Part shown: one piece after another, positions 36,856 through 46,200 of the stretch
Layout: each line of letters begins with the position of its first letter
Numbering within the stretch: the stretch's first letter is position 1
Assembly (NCBI GenBank): GCA_965662345.1
Contig: CBFIHE010000014.1
Location: 5,441-69,440 of the forward strand
Direction of reading: 5' to 3'
Source: UBA6049 sp965662345
GTDB lineage: Bacteria > Bacteroidota > Bacteroidia > Flavobacteriales_G > Salibacteraceae
Length of the DNA: 64,000 bases
The notes under the pieces: model-generated
Seen by the model: the letters and a program-made list of their open reading frames with translations, nothing else
Databases searched by the model: none
What the model was told of the DNA's origin: nothing
Translations under genes and position numbers: made by a program

Positions 36856-37980
36856 TTATTTCAATCCAGAAAATTTTTGATTCTGACTAAATGCAGATAT
36901 AGGTTCTATAACTACCTCAGTTCCGTTTTTTAACCCCGATACAATGAATGTTTCCGCATTGGTTTTTTCAATGGTAACAGATTGTGCGTTGAGGCTGCTA
37001 TCTGCTAATACGTAAAGCTGATCTGCATTAAGCATTGCTCGTCTGGGTAACTCTACGGCATTTGAGATAACACCTGAAGAAATAGTGGTGTTTACAAACA
37101 TTCCAGATACAAGGTAATTTCCTGTTTCTGGATTGTTTAAGCCAGCAAAAACGTCAATGGTTTGTGTATTTGGGTTGATGGAGCGAGTGATTCTACTGAT
37201 TTCTGCGGTACCAATGAAATCTCCTCCTTTATTATAAAGTTTAACGGGTTGACCCCTTTTTATGAGGTGTAGATTGTCTACTTCTACTGGAATTTTAGCT
37301 TCTAGCTTATCTTCTTGGATTATGGTCGCAATGTTGTTTCCAGGATTTACGTTTGCTCCAGGCTCAGCAAAGACCTCTGTGAATGATCCTTTAAATGGAG
37401 CTGTTATGTTGTATTTAGCTAATCTGGCTTCGTCTGCTTTAATGCCATAGTATTCACCAAGAACATTTTTAGAAGCCAAGAAGGTCTTCTCTTTTGTACT
37501 TGATATTTTAGGCAGGGAAGGCAGGGCCTTATCTACATCTACATTTTCATAAAAGCTGAACCACTTGCTGTAGGCGTCTGGGAAATCAATTTTTAAGTCA
37601 GCTAAAGCCAAGGCTAAGGCACTTAAGAAGGCACTTTTTCTGGATAGTAAGCCATATCTGGCTTCGGTTTGATCTACGCGAAACAATACATCGCCCTTGT
37701 TAAAGTTGGCTCCCGCTTTTAGCAATACATCGCCTTGAATAAGTTTACCACTAACCTCAGCGCTAAGGTTGATGTTGTTAAATGACATGAGCCTTCCATA
37801 ACCCGTAAGTGTATATGGAATACTATCGTTTTGTACCGATAGCGTTTTCACATATTTAACGGGTAGCTTACCAACTGCTCTTTTTTCTGTTTTTGGTGAA
37901 GATTTGGAGAAAATGAGGGACATGATTCCCACAATAATGGCTATCAGTACAGAGACTATGATAAGTTGACGCCTGTTCAT
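36856..37980 (-). CDS. Periplasmic adaptor (membrane fusion) protein of the RND pump
   Basis: 374 residues, anchored by one N-terminal membrane helix (LIIVSVLIAIIVGIMSLIF) and without a lipobox cysteine. Then a split biotinyl-lipoyl-like domain (SAEVSGKLIQGDVLLKAGAN and ITAPFKGSFTEVFAEPGANV), a short helical hairpin between, a beta-barrel domain (VEVDNLHLIKRGQPVKLY) and a membrane-proximal domain. First gene of the operon adaptor-RND-TolC. On the minus strand a TACCTTCG at 37997-38004 resembles a -7 box with one mismatch and lies 17 nt before the start. Confidence 0.92.
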   Translation of the reverse strand: MNRRQLIIVSVLIAIIVGIMSLIFSKSSPKTEKRAVGKLPVKYVKTLSVQNDSIPYTLTGYGRLMSFNNINLSAEVSGKLIQGDVLLKAGANFNKGDVLFRVDQTEARYGLLSRKSAFLSALALALADLKIDFPDAYSKWFSFYENVDVDKALPSLPKISSTKEKTFLASKNVLGEYYGIKADEARLAKYNITAPFKGSFTEVFAEPGANVNPGNNIATIIQEDKLEAKIPVEVDNLHLIKRGQPVKLYNKGGDFIGTAEISRITRSINPNTQTIDVFAGLNNPETGNYLVSGMFVNTTISSGVISNAVELPRRAMLNADQLYVLADSSLNAQSVTIEKTNAETFIVSGLKNGTEVVIEPISAFSQNQKFSGLK

Positions 37981-38036
37981 GCCGAATAAATTTTCGCGAA
38001 GGTATGCATATGCCTTTCTAAAGAGGTTAAGTGTGC

Positions 38037-39083
38037 TTATTGTTCTTCGCGGTAATACACTTTGTAATAGTTCATTCCCTTAACGGGGTCGAAACCGCGT
38101 TCAAGGTATTCTTTGGTTTCTTCGTTATTTAAGGCTAACTGAATTTGAATTCCGTTATCAAGCCTAATGAGGTCTTTGAATTTGCTTTTCGCCTTTTTAA
38201 CTTGATTTGGTGCTATTTTCAATTCTTCTACCTCTTCATAACCATGCTGCTCTACCATGGTTTGGTGCTGATCCATGAATTGCTCTCGGTAAGCGGGGGT
38301 AGGTAATACTTCTTCCACAAATTCATTAGCATCAAAGGTTTCATTAGCTTGCAGGTAGTCCATGCTTTTGTGTACAACATCAAAACGTGCTGTGGTATCT
38401 TCATCTTCTGCCACAACTTCTTGTGCAAAGTTTTGAACCAATTCTAATGTGTTTTTGGTGTAAGCGAAAGAGACATCGTCTGCCTTTATGTTAAGAAACT
38501 TCTCTACCCAAAAGCGAGACTCTTCATTTACGCTATCTATAGCTAGTACACGAAATCCTTCTTCTTGCTCTGCATTGAAAATCAAAGCCCCTTTATCTAG
38601 CTTATTCAGACCAATGCCATGTCTCAAATCAATATGCAGTGAGTTGTTTTCTTCGTAGAACTCTATAAAGCCACGTTTATTCTCGCACTTTACCAAAGCA
38701 ACAGCTTCTAGAATTTCACCATCTAGAATGACTTCTTTCAGATGCGATACTATCAATTCTCCAGGTTTAATCATGGGGTGATCGCTGTGCGCGTACAAAT
38801 GATTGGCTATGTTTTCTGAAAAAGGCATAAAGTCAATTTCCCCTGCGAAGAACTGCTTGCAGTAGTGATGAACTTCGTTCAATTCAATATCTGAGGAATG
38901 GGTAAACCGATGTTCTTCTTCTGCTTGCTTGAAGCCTTTTGAGAGAAAGGGTATAACCACATTTACAAGAGGTTCGTGTAAGGTTAGAGGTTGGTTAGAA
39001 AGAAATACACCCTGCTCTTTGTGGGCATTACCCACATTGTGAATGACAAGGTGATTCAGGATAGAATCGTTTAAGAAAACCAT
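38037..39083 (-). CDS. Nucleoid-associated protein, NdpA/YejK family
   Basis: 348 residues from ATG 39083 (the upstream ATG at 39110 adds MSCLHKYAF, not conserved-looking). The family is recognisable from the long mixed alpha/beta layout with LNDSILNHLVIHNVGN near the start, KPGELIVSHLKEVILDGE, VALVKCENKRGFIEF, the DLRHGIGLNKLDKGALIFN block and the C-terminal LIRLDNGIQIQLALNNEE. Members bind the nucleoid, E. coli YejK being the model; Bacteroidota carry this form at about 340-350 residues. It is a single-gene unit. Confidence 0.85.
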   Translation of the reverse strand: MVFLNDSILNHLVIHNVGNAHKEQGVFLSNQPLTLHEPLVNVVIPFLSKGFKQAEEEHRFTHSSDIELNEVHHYCKQFFAGEIDFMPFSENIANHLYAHSDHPMIKPGELIVSHLKEVILDGEILEAVALVKCENKRGFIEFYEENNSLHIDLRHGIGLNKLDKGALIFNAEQEEGFRVLAIDSVNEESRFWVEKFLNIKADDVSFAYTKNTLELVQNFAQEVVAEDEDTTARFDVVHKSMDYLQANETFDANEFVEEVLPTPAYREQFMDQHQTMVEQHGYEEVEELKIAPNQVKKAKSKFKDLIRLDNGIQIQLALNNEETKEYLERGFDPVKGMNYYKVYYREEQ

Positions 39084-39219
39084 GAATGCGTATTTATGTA
39101 AACATGACAAAAATCAAACTTTCTATTGACTAGTATCATAATTGAATAAAATTAACTCTAGTTAATTTGTTACCATTAAGTTCTTTAATTTGGTAGAATA
39201 ACCTATAAACAGACAGTCT

Positions 39220-39408
39220 ATGAATAAAAGTAAGATGATCGCTTTAGTAGTTTGGCTAGTTACACTTATTCTACCTTTCAAGGCAGGTTTTCTAGATGAG
39301 ATGAAGCCTAACATGTACACCTTAATCATGTTTGTTCTAACCTTATTAGGTGTGAGCATTGGCGCTTTTTTCTTCTCCAAAAAAGAAAACTCCTCGAAAT
39401 TGGGGTAG
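39220..39408 (+). CDS. Small two-helix membrane protein
   Basis: 62 residues with two hydrophobic segments (about 6-22 and 33-53) joined by a charged loop (DEMKPN), ending in a lysine-rich tail. An antisense open frame covers the same region, but the ATG, membrane pattern and the terminator 33 nt downstream on the plus strand favour this one. Family unknown. TTAATTTG at 39185-39192 is a near -7 box. Confidence 0.6.
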   Translation: MNKSKMIALVVWLVTLILPFKAGFLDEMKPNMYTLIMFVLTLLGVSIGAFFFSKKENSSKLG

Positions 39409-39441
39409 CTTGATTTGGTTTATATTGATTGATTGGAAGAA

Positions 39442-39470
39442 AGTCCTGTCTATTTAGGCAGGGCTTTTTT
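39442..39470 (+). terminator. Terminator after the small membrane protein gene
   Basis: Nine-bp stem AGTCCTGTC / GGCAGGGCT (two G-U pairs), loop TATTTA (39451-39456), then six T. The TTA in the loop is the stop codon of the convergent thioredoxin-fold gene. Confidence 0.8.
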
Positions 39471-40074
39471 CTTTTAATAGCCCTAACAAATAGTCTAGTT
39501 CTTTCATAGTGGTTTGACCTTTATCTTTATTGTAAAAAGCTTGAAGTTCTGCAGCGAGTTCATTGTATGGCTTGCCTAACTCCGTCCCACCCAGATATAG
39601 TTCTTGAGCTGGGTCTGGTCTAGGTCCCCAAGTGAACAACTCTTCACCACTTTCTGTAAACCCAATCACTTTTGGTATAGACCTCCCTCCATTTGTTAAG
39701 TACGCGTCAATTACGTCTTCATGCTCATCGCGAAGGATCAGTTTTAAAGAGAACATTTGATTTTTCTCGGTGAGTTTGTGAAAGATGGGTAGGTTATGTG
39801 CCGCGTCTCCACACCATGACTCAGTAATAGCTAACATGTTCACTTTGAAGGTAGTTTGCCTTATAGTACCCTCTAGTGCAGGAACTAAATCTAGGGTTTT
39901 ATTCCACCGGTGCATTCTTCGCTCACTAAGCTTAGTGTAGCTTACGAAAGCTTCAGACTGATTGGGTCCCGTAGATGCACTCTCTTTTACAAGTTTCTTT
40001 AATAATGCATCGTAGGAGGCGTAGTCCATGCCGTTTTGATAGACGGACAAGTCAAATTTTACATGCTTTTTCAT
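39454..40074 (-). CDS. Thioredoxin-fold protein with a single active-site cysteine
   Basis: 206 residues, no signal peptide, so cytoplasmic. The thioredoxin-like core is around residues 70-165, with AITESWCGDAAHN (Cys88) in place of WCxxC, so the resolving cysteine is absent and a disulfide-exchange role of the classical kind is unlikely; KLILRDEHEDV and GGRSIPKVIGF (cis-proline loop) support the fold. Such WCGDA proteins are a known thioredoxin-family branch in Bacteroidota and Firmicutes without settled function. Stop codon inside the loop of the opposing terminator. Confidence 0.82.
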   Translation of the reverse strand: MKKHVKFDLSVYQNGMDYASYDALLKKLVKESASTGPNQSEAFVSYTKLSERRMHRWNKTLDLVPALEGTIRQTTFKVNMLAITESWCGDAAHNLPIFHKLTEKNQMFSLKLILRDEHEDVIDAYLTNGGRSIPKVIGFTESGEELFTWGPRPDPAQELYLGGTELGKPYNELAAELQAFYNKDKGQTTMKELDYLLGLLKEKSPA

Positions 40075-40127
40075 GGGTTCAAAAACGTTTTTTTTGGTGG
40101 CATTGTTTGTACGGTACCTGACAAATG

Positions 40128-40162
40128 AAAAAGGCCTAATTCTTACGAATTAAGCCTTTTTT
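40128..40162 (-). terminator. Terminator downstream of tRNA-Cys
   Basis: Fifteen-base arms AAAAAGGCCTAATTC (40128-40142) and GAATTAAGCCTTTTT (40147-40161) pair with one mismatch around a TTAC loop. It sits directly after the tRNA 3' end on the minus strand, ending in a T run in either direction. Confidence 0.8.
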
Positions 40163-40163
40163 G

Positions 40164-40234
40164 AGGTCTCGAGCGGATTCGAACCGCTGTACGAGGTTTT
40201 GCAGACCTCTGCCTAGCCGCTCGGCCACGAGACC
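40164..40234 (-). tRNA. tRNA-Cys (anticodon GCA)
   Basis: 71-nt cloverleaf on the minus strand: acceptor GGTCTCG/CGAGACC, D arm GCCG...GGC, anticodon stem GAGGT/ACCTC with loop CTGCAAA (anticodon GCA), T arm AGCGG TTCGAAT CCGCT, discriminator U. CCA is not encoded. Confidence 0.97.
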
Positions 40235-40277
40235 ATCAAGGCTGCAAATGTAACAAAATGCGCGTTTCACCAAACGT

Positions 40278-40628
40278 CTAACCCTTAATAGTAAAGGAAA
40301 CTGACTCAACAGGCATTTCTATTGGTGCTCTGTGTTTGGTAATAGTGAGCTCAATGGAGTCACATTTCGGAAAAGCTTCTTTGAGTGCCTGTAATAGATT
40401 GTTTGCTACCGTCTCTATGAGCTTCTCTCGCTTTTGCATTAAGTGATGTACGATTCTAGTTACCGATACATAATCTACCGCGTGAGATAGATCATCTGTT
40501 TCATAGGCTTTTCTGAAATCACCATAGAAATGTGCATCAACAGTAAATCTTCCTCCTACTTTAGCTTCTTCATCTATGCATCCGTGGTAAGCTGTAGCTT
40601 GTATGCCTGTTACAGAAAGACACTGCAT
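40278..40628 (-). CDS. folB: Dihydroneopterin aldolase
   Basis: 116 residues, the standard length. Folate pathway enzyme splitting dihydroneopterin to 6-hydroxymethyl-dihydropterin and glycolaldehyde. The opening LSVTGIQATAYHGCIDEE, the DDLSHAVDYVSVT segment (substrate-binding VDY), LIETVANNLLQAL (with the conserved Glu) and the C-terminal ITKHRAPIEMPVESVSF (catalytic Lys) are present. It begins 1 nt after the gltX stop, so is probably in its transcript. Confidence 0.94.
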   Translation of the reverse strand: MQCLSVTGIQATAYHGCIDEEAKVGGRFTVDAHFYGDFRKAYETDDLSHAVDYVSVTRIVHHLMQKREKLIETVANNLLQALKEAFPKCDSIELTITKHRAPIEMPVESVSFTIKG

Positions 40629-40629
40629 G

Positions 40630-42153
40630 CTATCCTAATTTTTCAAAGGCTTGTTCCAACCGGTCTAGAGTTTCTTCTTTTCCAAGTACCGCCATGATTT
40701 CAAAAAGACCAGGCCCTGCAGCAACTCCAGTTACGGCAACGCGAAGAGGTTGACCTACCTTTCCAAAGCCTAGGCCGTTATCAGATAAATAGGCTTTAAA
40801 AATAGCTTCTAAAGAACTTGAGGTAAAGTCGCTTTCAGCAAACGAATCACGAAGGGTCTTCAAATGACCAGAAACTTCTTCATTCCATCGTTTCTGAACA
40901 ACTTTCTCATCGTATTTCGTGGGCTTATTGAAAAAGTAGGTACCTTCTTTGAGTATATCCATGTCAAATGTTGCACGTTCACGCATCAAGTGACATACAG
41001 AAGTTAAGAATTCAACATCTTCAGTTAAACCAATTTCCTTAGCAGCTGGCAGCAGTTTATTAGCTAAATCTGCATCGCTTTGCATTCGTAGATATTGCTG
41101 GTTGTACCAAAGCGTTTTGTCTGCATCAAACTTAGCTCCAGCCTTACCCACCCTTTCTAAAGAGAATTGAGCTGTAAGCTCTTCTATGGTAAATAGTTCT
41201 TGTGATGTACCCGGGTTCCAGCCCAAGAATGCCAGCATGTTAGTAAATGCTCCTGGGTAATAGCCTCTCTCGCGGTAACCAGAGGATTTTTCAGATGTAT
41301 TAGGGTCTGTCCAGTCTAAGGGAAATACTGGAAAACCAAGCCTATCACCATCGCGTTTGCTCAATTTACCATTTCCATCTGGCCTTAAAATTAATGGCAA
41401 GTGTGCAAATTTTGGCATCGTATCTTCCCAGCCCAAGTACTTGTAGAGCATAACATGCAAAGGAGCAGAGGGTAGCCACTCTTCTCCACGAATCACATGT
41501 GTTATTTGCATTAGGTGATCATCAACGATATTGGCCAGGTGATAGGTTGGCATACCGTCTGACTTAAACATCACTTTATCATCGAGGTTAGCTGTATTTA
41601 CAACGACCCACCCACGTATTTCATCGTGAAAGCGAACTTCTTCATTTCTCGGAAATTTGATACGGATTACATAGGGCTCACCAGAGTCTAGCTTTTCTTT
41701 CACTACATCCTCAGATAGGGTAAGTGAGTTTTTCATTGAGCCACGCGTGATATTGTTGTATTGCCAATTAGGCATTTTAGCCAGCTTGGCTTTTTCACGC
41801 ATGTTTTCCAAGTCTTCTGCCGTATCAAAAGCATAATAGGCAAACCCGTTGTCTACAAGTTGCTCAGCATATTGACGGTATAAGTCTTTGCGCTCAGATT
41901 GGCGATACGGACCAAACTGACCAGGTTTCCAAGGACTTTCATTAGGAGATAGACCACACCATTCTAGAGCTTCTCGGATATAATCTTCTGCTCCTGGCAC
42001 ATATCTGGTTTGATCTGTATCTTCTACTCGTAGAATAAAAGTTCCATTATGCTTTTTCGCAAATAGGTAGTTGTAAAGGGCTGTTCTTACTCCCCCCATA
42101 TGTAGAGGTCCCGTTGGGCTGGGAGCAAATCGAACGCGTACTGCTTCTGCCAT
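40630..42153 (-). CDS. gltX: Glutamyl-tRNA synthetase
   Basis: 507 residues, class I synthetase charging tRNA-Glu. HIGH motif as PSPTGPLHMGG (HMGG at 18-21), KMSKS motif as KLSKRDGDR. The inserted VFPLDWTDPNTSEKSSGYRERGYYPGAF stretch (in shorter pieces VFPLDWTDPN, YRERGYYPGAF) is typical of Bacteroidota GltX. The C-terminal anticodon-binding domain ends in RVAVTGVAAGPGLFEIMAVLG as expected. Followed after 1 nt by folB. Confidence 0.97.
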   Translation of the reverse strand: MAEAVRVRFAPSPTGPLHMGGVRTALYNYLFAKKHNGTFILRVEDTDQTRYVPGAEDYIREALEWCGLSPNESPWKPGQFGPYRQSERKDLYRQYAEQLVDNGFAYYAFDTAEDLENMREKAKLAKMPNWQYNNITRGSMKNSLTLSEDVVKEKLDSGEPYVIRIKFPRNEEVRFHDEIRGWVVVNTANLDDKVMFKSDGMPTYHLANIVDDHLMQITHVIRGEEWLPSAPLHVMLYKYLGWEDTMPKFAHLPLILRPDGNGKLSKRDGDRLGFPVFPLDWTDPNTSEKSSGYRERGYYPGAFTNMLAFLGWNPGTSQELFTIEELTAQFSLERVGKAGAKFDADKTLWYNQQYLRMQSDADLANKLLPAAKEIGLTEDVEFLTSVCHLMRERATFDMDILKEGTYFFNKPTKYDEKVVQKRWNEEVSGHLKTLRDSFAESDFTSSSLEAIFKAYLSDNGLGFGKVGQPLRVAVTGVAAGPGLFEIMAVLGKEETLDRLEQAFEKLG

Positions 42154-42171
42154 GGCTTAAATTTAGGCCGG

Positions 42172-42179
42172 CAAAGGTA
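42172..42179 (-). promoter_or_regulatory. -7 promoter box for gltX-folB
   Basis: TACCTTTG on the minus strand (plus-strand CAAAGGTA), a full match to TANNTTTG, 19 nt before the gltX start and in the 40-nt gap after the DUF6089 gene. No clear -33 element. Confidence 0.45.
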
Positions 42180-42193
42180 AAAAAGGTTCTCGT

Positions 42194-43138
42194 TTAGAAA
42201 GTTGGTCTTGTACCCATGCTTCTGCGACTTTTTCCATAAGACTTAAAGCGCTTAGCAACATGGAACTGAAAATAGAAATAGGCATCGTTTTCACCAGGGT
42301 TTCCGCGTTGACCACCTTCGCTTCCCTGAACTACTCTACCGTCTTCATTTGGTAGCCTTCTATCTGCTAATTGGGCAGCTATGTTGCCGTAAGCTTCGCG
42401 AAGCTCATCATTGTTGTAGTAGCTTGTACTTACATCATCTAAATAATCAGTTGCCGTGTAGCGCGCGCCAAACTCAAGTCCAACAGACCAATAGCGGTCG
42501 AAATTTAATTTCAAACCCAAGTTTACAGGTAGAGCAAAATCTATAGTAGAATACTTTTCAGAACCCGGTCGAAGACCTTGACCTTCTGTTCCCATGTCTC
42601 GCAGGTTATAATACTCTCCGTTGATTTGAGCTGTTGGGTTGTAGTAGAACATGGTAAGACCCGTTGCCACATACAAACTTGCGCGAACACCAACACCACT
42701 CATTCGGTGGCGGAAATATTTACCACGGTACTTTACACCTTTCGGTATATCGTCTGAAATCAAATAAATCTCAACCATGGGAGAGAACTCTGTAACCGTG
42801 GTTCTTACACTCAAGTTTCTTTGGCGTCTGCCTGCGTTTTCCGTAAGTTCATCACTTCCGGATAGGCGCATCCAACCCATAGATGCACGCAATGCTGCTC
42901 TCGGGCTCACCTTATAGCGGTAACCCATCATAGCCGATGCATTGGTAGACCCCCAGTTTACGGCTTGCAAACCTTTGGCGGTAACAGGTGCACCGCCTAA
43001 GTCTCCGAGCATTTGGCTTGCTCCCGCTCCCATGAAAAATTCATGGCGATATCTGTGCCAAAGCTGCGCTTCAGACGTTAGGGGATATAGAAATGATAGT
43101 GCTATGGAGAATAGAACCAAAAAGACTGAATTCTTCAT
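42194..43138 (-). CDS. DUF6089/PorG-like outer-membrane beta-barrel protein
   Basis: 314 residues from ATG 43138; an earlier ATG at 43219 would add 27 residues before the signal peptide. Signal peptide ends at TSEAQ, then LWHRYRHEFFMGAGASQMLGDLGG opens an eight-strand-type barrel with alternating aromatic and polar residues; VGVRASLYVATGLTMFYYNP and KLNFDRYWSVGLEFGARYTATDYLDD are further strands. This is the DUF6089 family, which includes PorG, an outer-membrane part of the type IX secretion machinery; whether this is PorG itself or a paralogue cannot be settled here. Divergent from the DUF4175 gene. Confidence 0.75.
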   Translation of the reverse strand: MKNSVFLVLFSIALSFLYPLTSEAQLWHRYRHEFFMGAGASQMLGDLGGAPVTAKGLQAVNWGSTNASAMMGYRYKVSPRAALRASMGWMRLSGSDELTENAGRRQRNLSVRTTVTEFSPMVEIYLISDDIPKGVKYRGKYFRHRMSGVGVRASLYVATGLTMFYYNPTAQINGEYYNLRDMGTEGQGLRPGSEKYSTIDFALPVNLGLKLNFDRYWSVGLEFGARYTATDYLDDVSTSYYNNDELREAYGNIAAQLADRRLPNEDGRVVQGSEGGQRGNPGENDAYFYFQFHVAKRFKSYGKSRRSMGTRPTF

Positions 43139-43206
43139 GGGTAGAACTTTAAGGGTAAATTGATTTACTTCGTTAACGTTTTTAAAGGGTGCGTCAAAAA
43201 TAATCA

Positions 43207-46200
43207 ATGAATCGAGCAAACGAAAATATTATCAACAGGTTAGGTGAATTCATTAAGAAGTTTTACTTAAATGAGTTGCTTAAGGGCGTTGTATTAGCAG
43301 CCGTGATTTTTGGATTGTTCACGTTATTACTGCTTGTCACAGAGCACTTCTTCCGTTTAAATTCCTTAGGTAGAGGCTTTTTATTTTTCACCTTAGTTTT
43401 TTCTTTAATAGCTGTTTCTTACCGGTATATCCTGTTACCGTTAGCTGGTTTAACGGGTTTAAAACGTGATTTAAGTGAAGAAAATGCAGCCAAGCTCATA
43501 GGAGAACGCATTGATGCTGTTGGTGATACGCTTTTGAATCGACTTCAGCTTAGCACAATGGATGGTGGGTTGGCTTGGGCGGGAATCGTTCAAAAAGAGA
43601 AGAACATCAAGAACGTGACGTTTGACTTAGCCATAGATAGAAACTGGCTTAGAAAACTGTTGCCTTGGTTTGGTGGTACACTGCTGATTTATCTGCTCTT
43701 GGTAAGCATAAATCCGTCAATTATTTATAATTCTGGAAAGCGTATTGTAGAGTTTGATACCCCACACCATCTATTTCCACCTTTTGAGTTTGAAGTGTCT
43801 TATCCTCAAGCTATTGACAGGGGGAGTACATTACCTGTCACGTTAACCGTAATTGGAACGGAAATTCCTGTATCCGCAAGCTTATGGTCTGGAACTAAGA
43901 AGTGGATCATGCTTCCAGAGTCAAATGGTTTTGAGTATAGCTTAGAGAATGTATCAGAGTCTGGAACTTTCACAATAAAGTCTGGAAAGTACAACTTGGG
44001 AACCTATGCCTTTAAAGTTACCAAGAAGCCTGAATTTACAGAAGGATTTGTAGAGTTGAACTACCCTAGTTATTTACAAAGGCAAAATGAGAAACAAGGA
44101 ATCACGAAGCGCTTGAAAGTGCCAGAGGGGACGGTTCTTAGGTTTAAACCTGTTCTCAGAGATGTTGAGGAAACCACTATTATGCTGGTTGATACTTCAT
44201 TTTTAGCACGGTCTGATGAGTGGTCTGGCCAATACCAAATAAGAAAGTCAGAGAAGTACAACTTCCTTGCGGGACCAGATACTCTTTTATCGAATTATGA
44301 GGTAGATATAATCAAAGATGAGTATCCAAAATTGCGCCTAAATAGGGAGGTAGACTCCGTTTATGCTTCATTGGTCTTTATAGCGGGTGAAGCAGTGGAT
44401 GACTATGGTATTGGGAATATAAATGTGGTAGTGGAAAAATCTGGTAAAAGAGTGAAATCCGAACCACTTAGAATTGCACAGGGAGCTGCTGTACCTTTTG
44501 CCACTACGCTAGATTTGAGTGAGTTCGGGGGAGAGGATGGTGCCAACCTCACCTATTTTATAGAGGCTTTTGATAATGATGCCATAAATGGTTTCAAGCG
44601 GGTTAAATCAGGAACTTTTTCAGCTAGGCTCAAGTCCGTTGAAGAATCAAAAGAAAATAGAAAACGTATTGAGGAAGAGGTTGTTAAGGATTTGACTGAT
44701 GCAAAAAAGGAGTTGGAGAAAGCTAAGGAAGCTATAGAGAAATACGAGAACGATAAGGCGGCTGGCAAAAAAGATGCATACTCAGATAAGCAGGAAGTGC
44801 AGCGTATTCAAGAGCAGCTTAAGTCCATCAACAAGCAACTAGAACAGACCATCCAGAAAAAAGAGAATGAGAGATTAAACCGCACGGTTGATGATGCAAA
44901 TGAAGAAATAGCTGAAAAGCAGAAACAATTAGATGAGCTAATCGAAAAGACGTTGGATGAAGAAACCAAGAAGCTTTTAGAGGAGCTCTCAGAGTTAATG
45001 GAGAAATTGAGTGAAGAGGATGAGGGCGAACAAGACGAGTTAGAGATGTCTGCTGAGGATGTCTTAGACAACCTAGATAAGAATCTAGAAATGTTCAAGC
45101 GGTTATCTGTAGAGCTTGGAATAGAGGAACAGATAAACGAGTGGGAAAAGCTGGCAGATGAACAAGGATCCTTGGCGGATTCAGCTATGAGTGATGAAGA
45201 CAGAAAAGCAAAGCAAGATTCAGTAAATCAAGCGTTAGACAAACTAAACAAAGAGGTTGAGGAGCTGAAGAAGAAGAATGAGAACCTCGAGTCTCCTTTG
45301 GATATGGATTGGGGTGACGAAGAGCGTAAGGATGCCAAAGAGAATGCTGGAGATGCCAAGGAGAAAATGGATCAGGGTAAAATGGATCAGGGCAAGCAGT
45401 CTGGTAAATCGGCTGAAGGTAAAATGCGGGATGCCCAGCGGAAAATGGAGAATAGCCTTAGTAAGAGTAAGGAGCAACAACAATCTGAGAACATGGAGAA
45501 CCTGCGCCAGATTCAAGATAATCTCTTGAAGTTGTCTTTTAACCAAGAGGAGGTTTTAGAGGCTCAATTGCGCACCCCCACATCAGACCCCAATTTTAGG
45601 ACACTTGCAGTAAGGCAGAAATCAATATCAGACGACTTCGTGGTAGTTGAAGATAGCTTAAAAGCCCTATACAAACGCGTACTTCAACTTGAACAAACTA
45701 TAAAGCCTGAGGTAGACAATATAAAATACGCTTTACCGCGAGCCACGAAGGCTATGGAAAACTTGAAGCCAAGTAATGCGAGTCAGAGGCAACGTGAAGC
45801 CATGACAGGCATGAACAATCTAGCACTTCTACTGAGTGAAGTTATTCAACAGATGCAGCAGCAAATGGCAAAAAGCAAATTTGGGGAGGGTGCCTGTAGT
45901 AAACCAGGACAAGGAGCTAAGCCTAGCATGAGCCAAACGAAAAGCCAACAAGAAGCGCTTAAGAAAGAGATGGAAAGGCTTAAAAAGCAAATGGAAAAGG
46001 GTGAGTCTGGAGATAAAGGAGAAAAGGGAAAGAAGCCTGGCGCAGGAAATGGTGGTATGTCAAAAGAAATGGCTAGAATGGCAGCCCAACAACAAGCGAT
46101 ACGGGAAGCAATGCGTAAAATGGCAGAAGACGCCACAAAATCTGGCTCTGGAGTGTCTGGGGAGTTGAAGGAAATCCGCGAGGAAATGGAGAAGGTAGAA

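Noticed and set aside
39162..39380. Minus-strand 72-codon frame opposite the small membrane protein
   Set aside because: The plus-strand frame has a better start, two clean membrane segments and a terminator directly after it.
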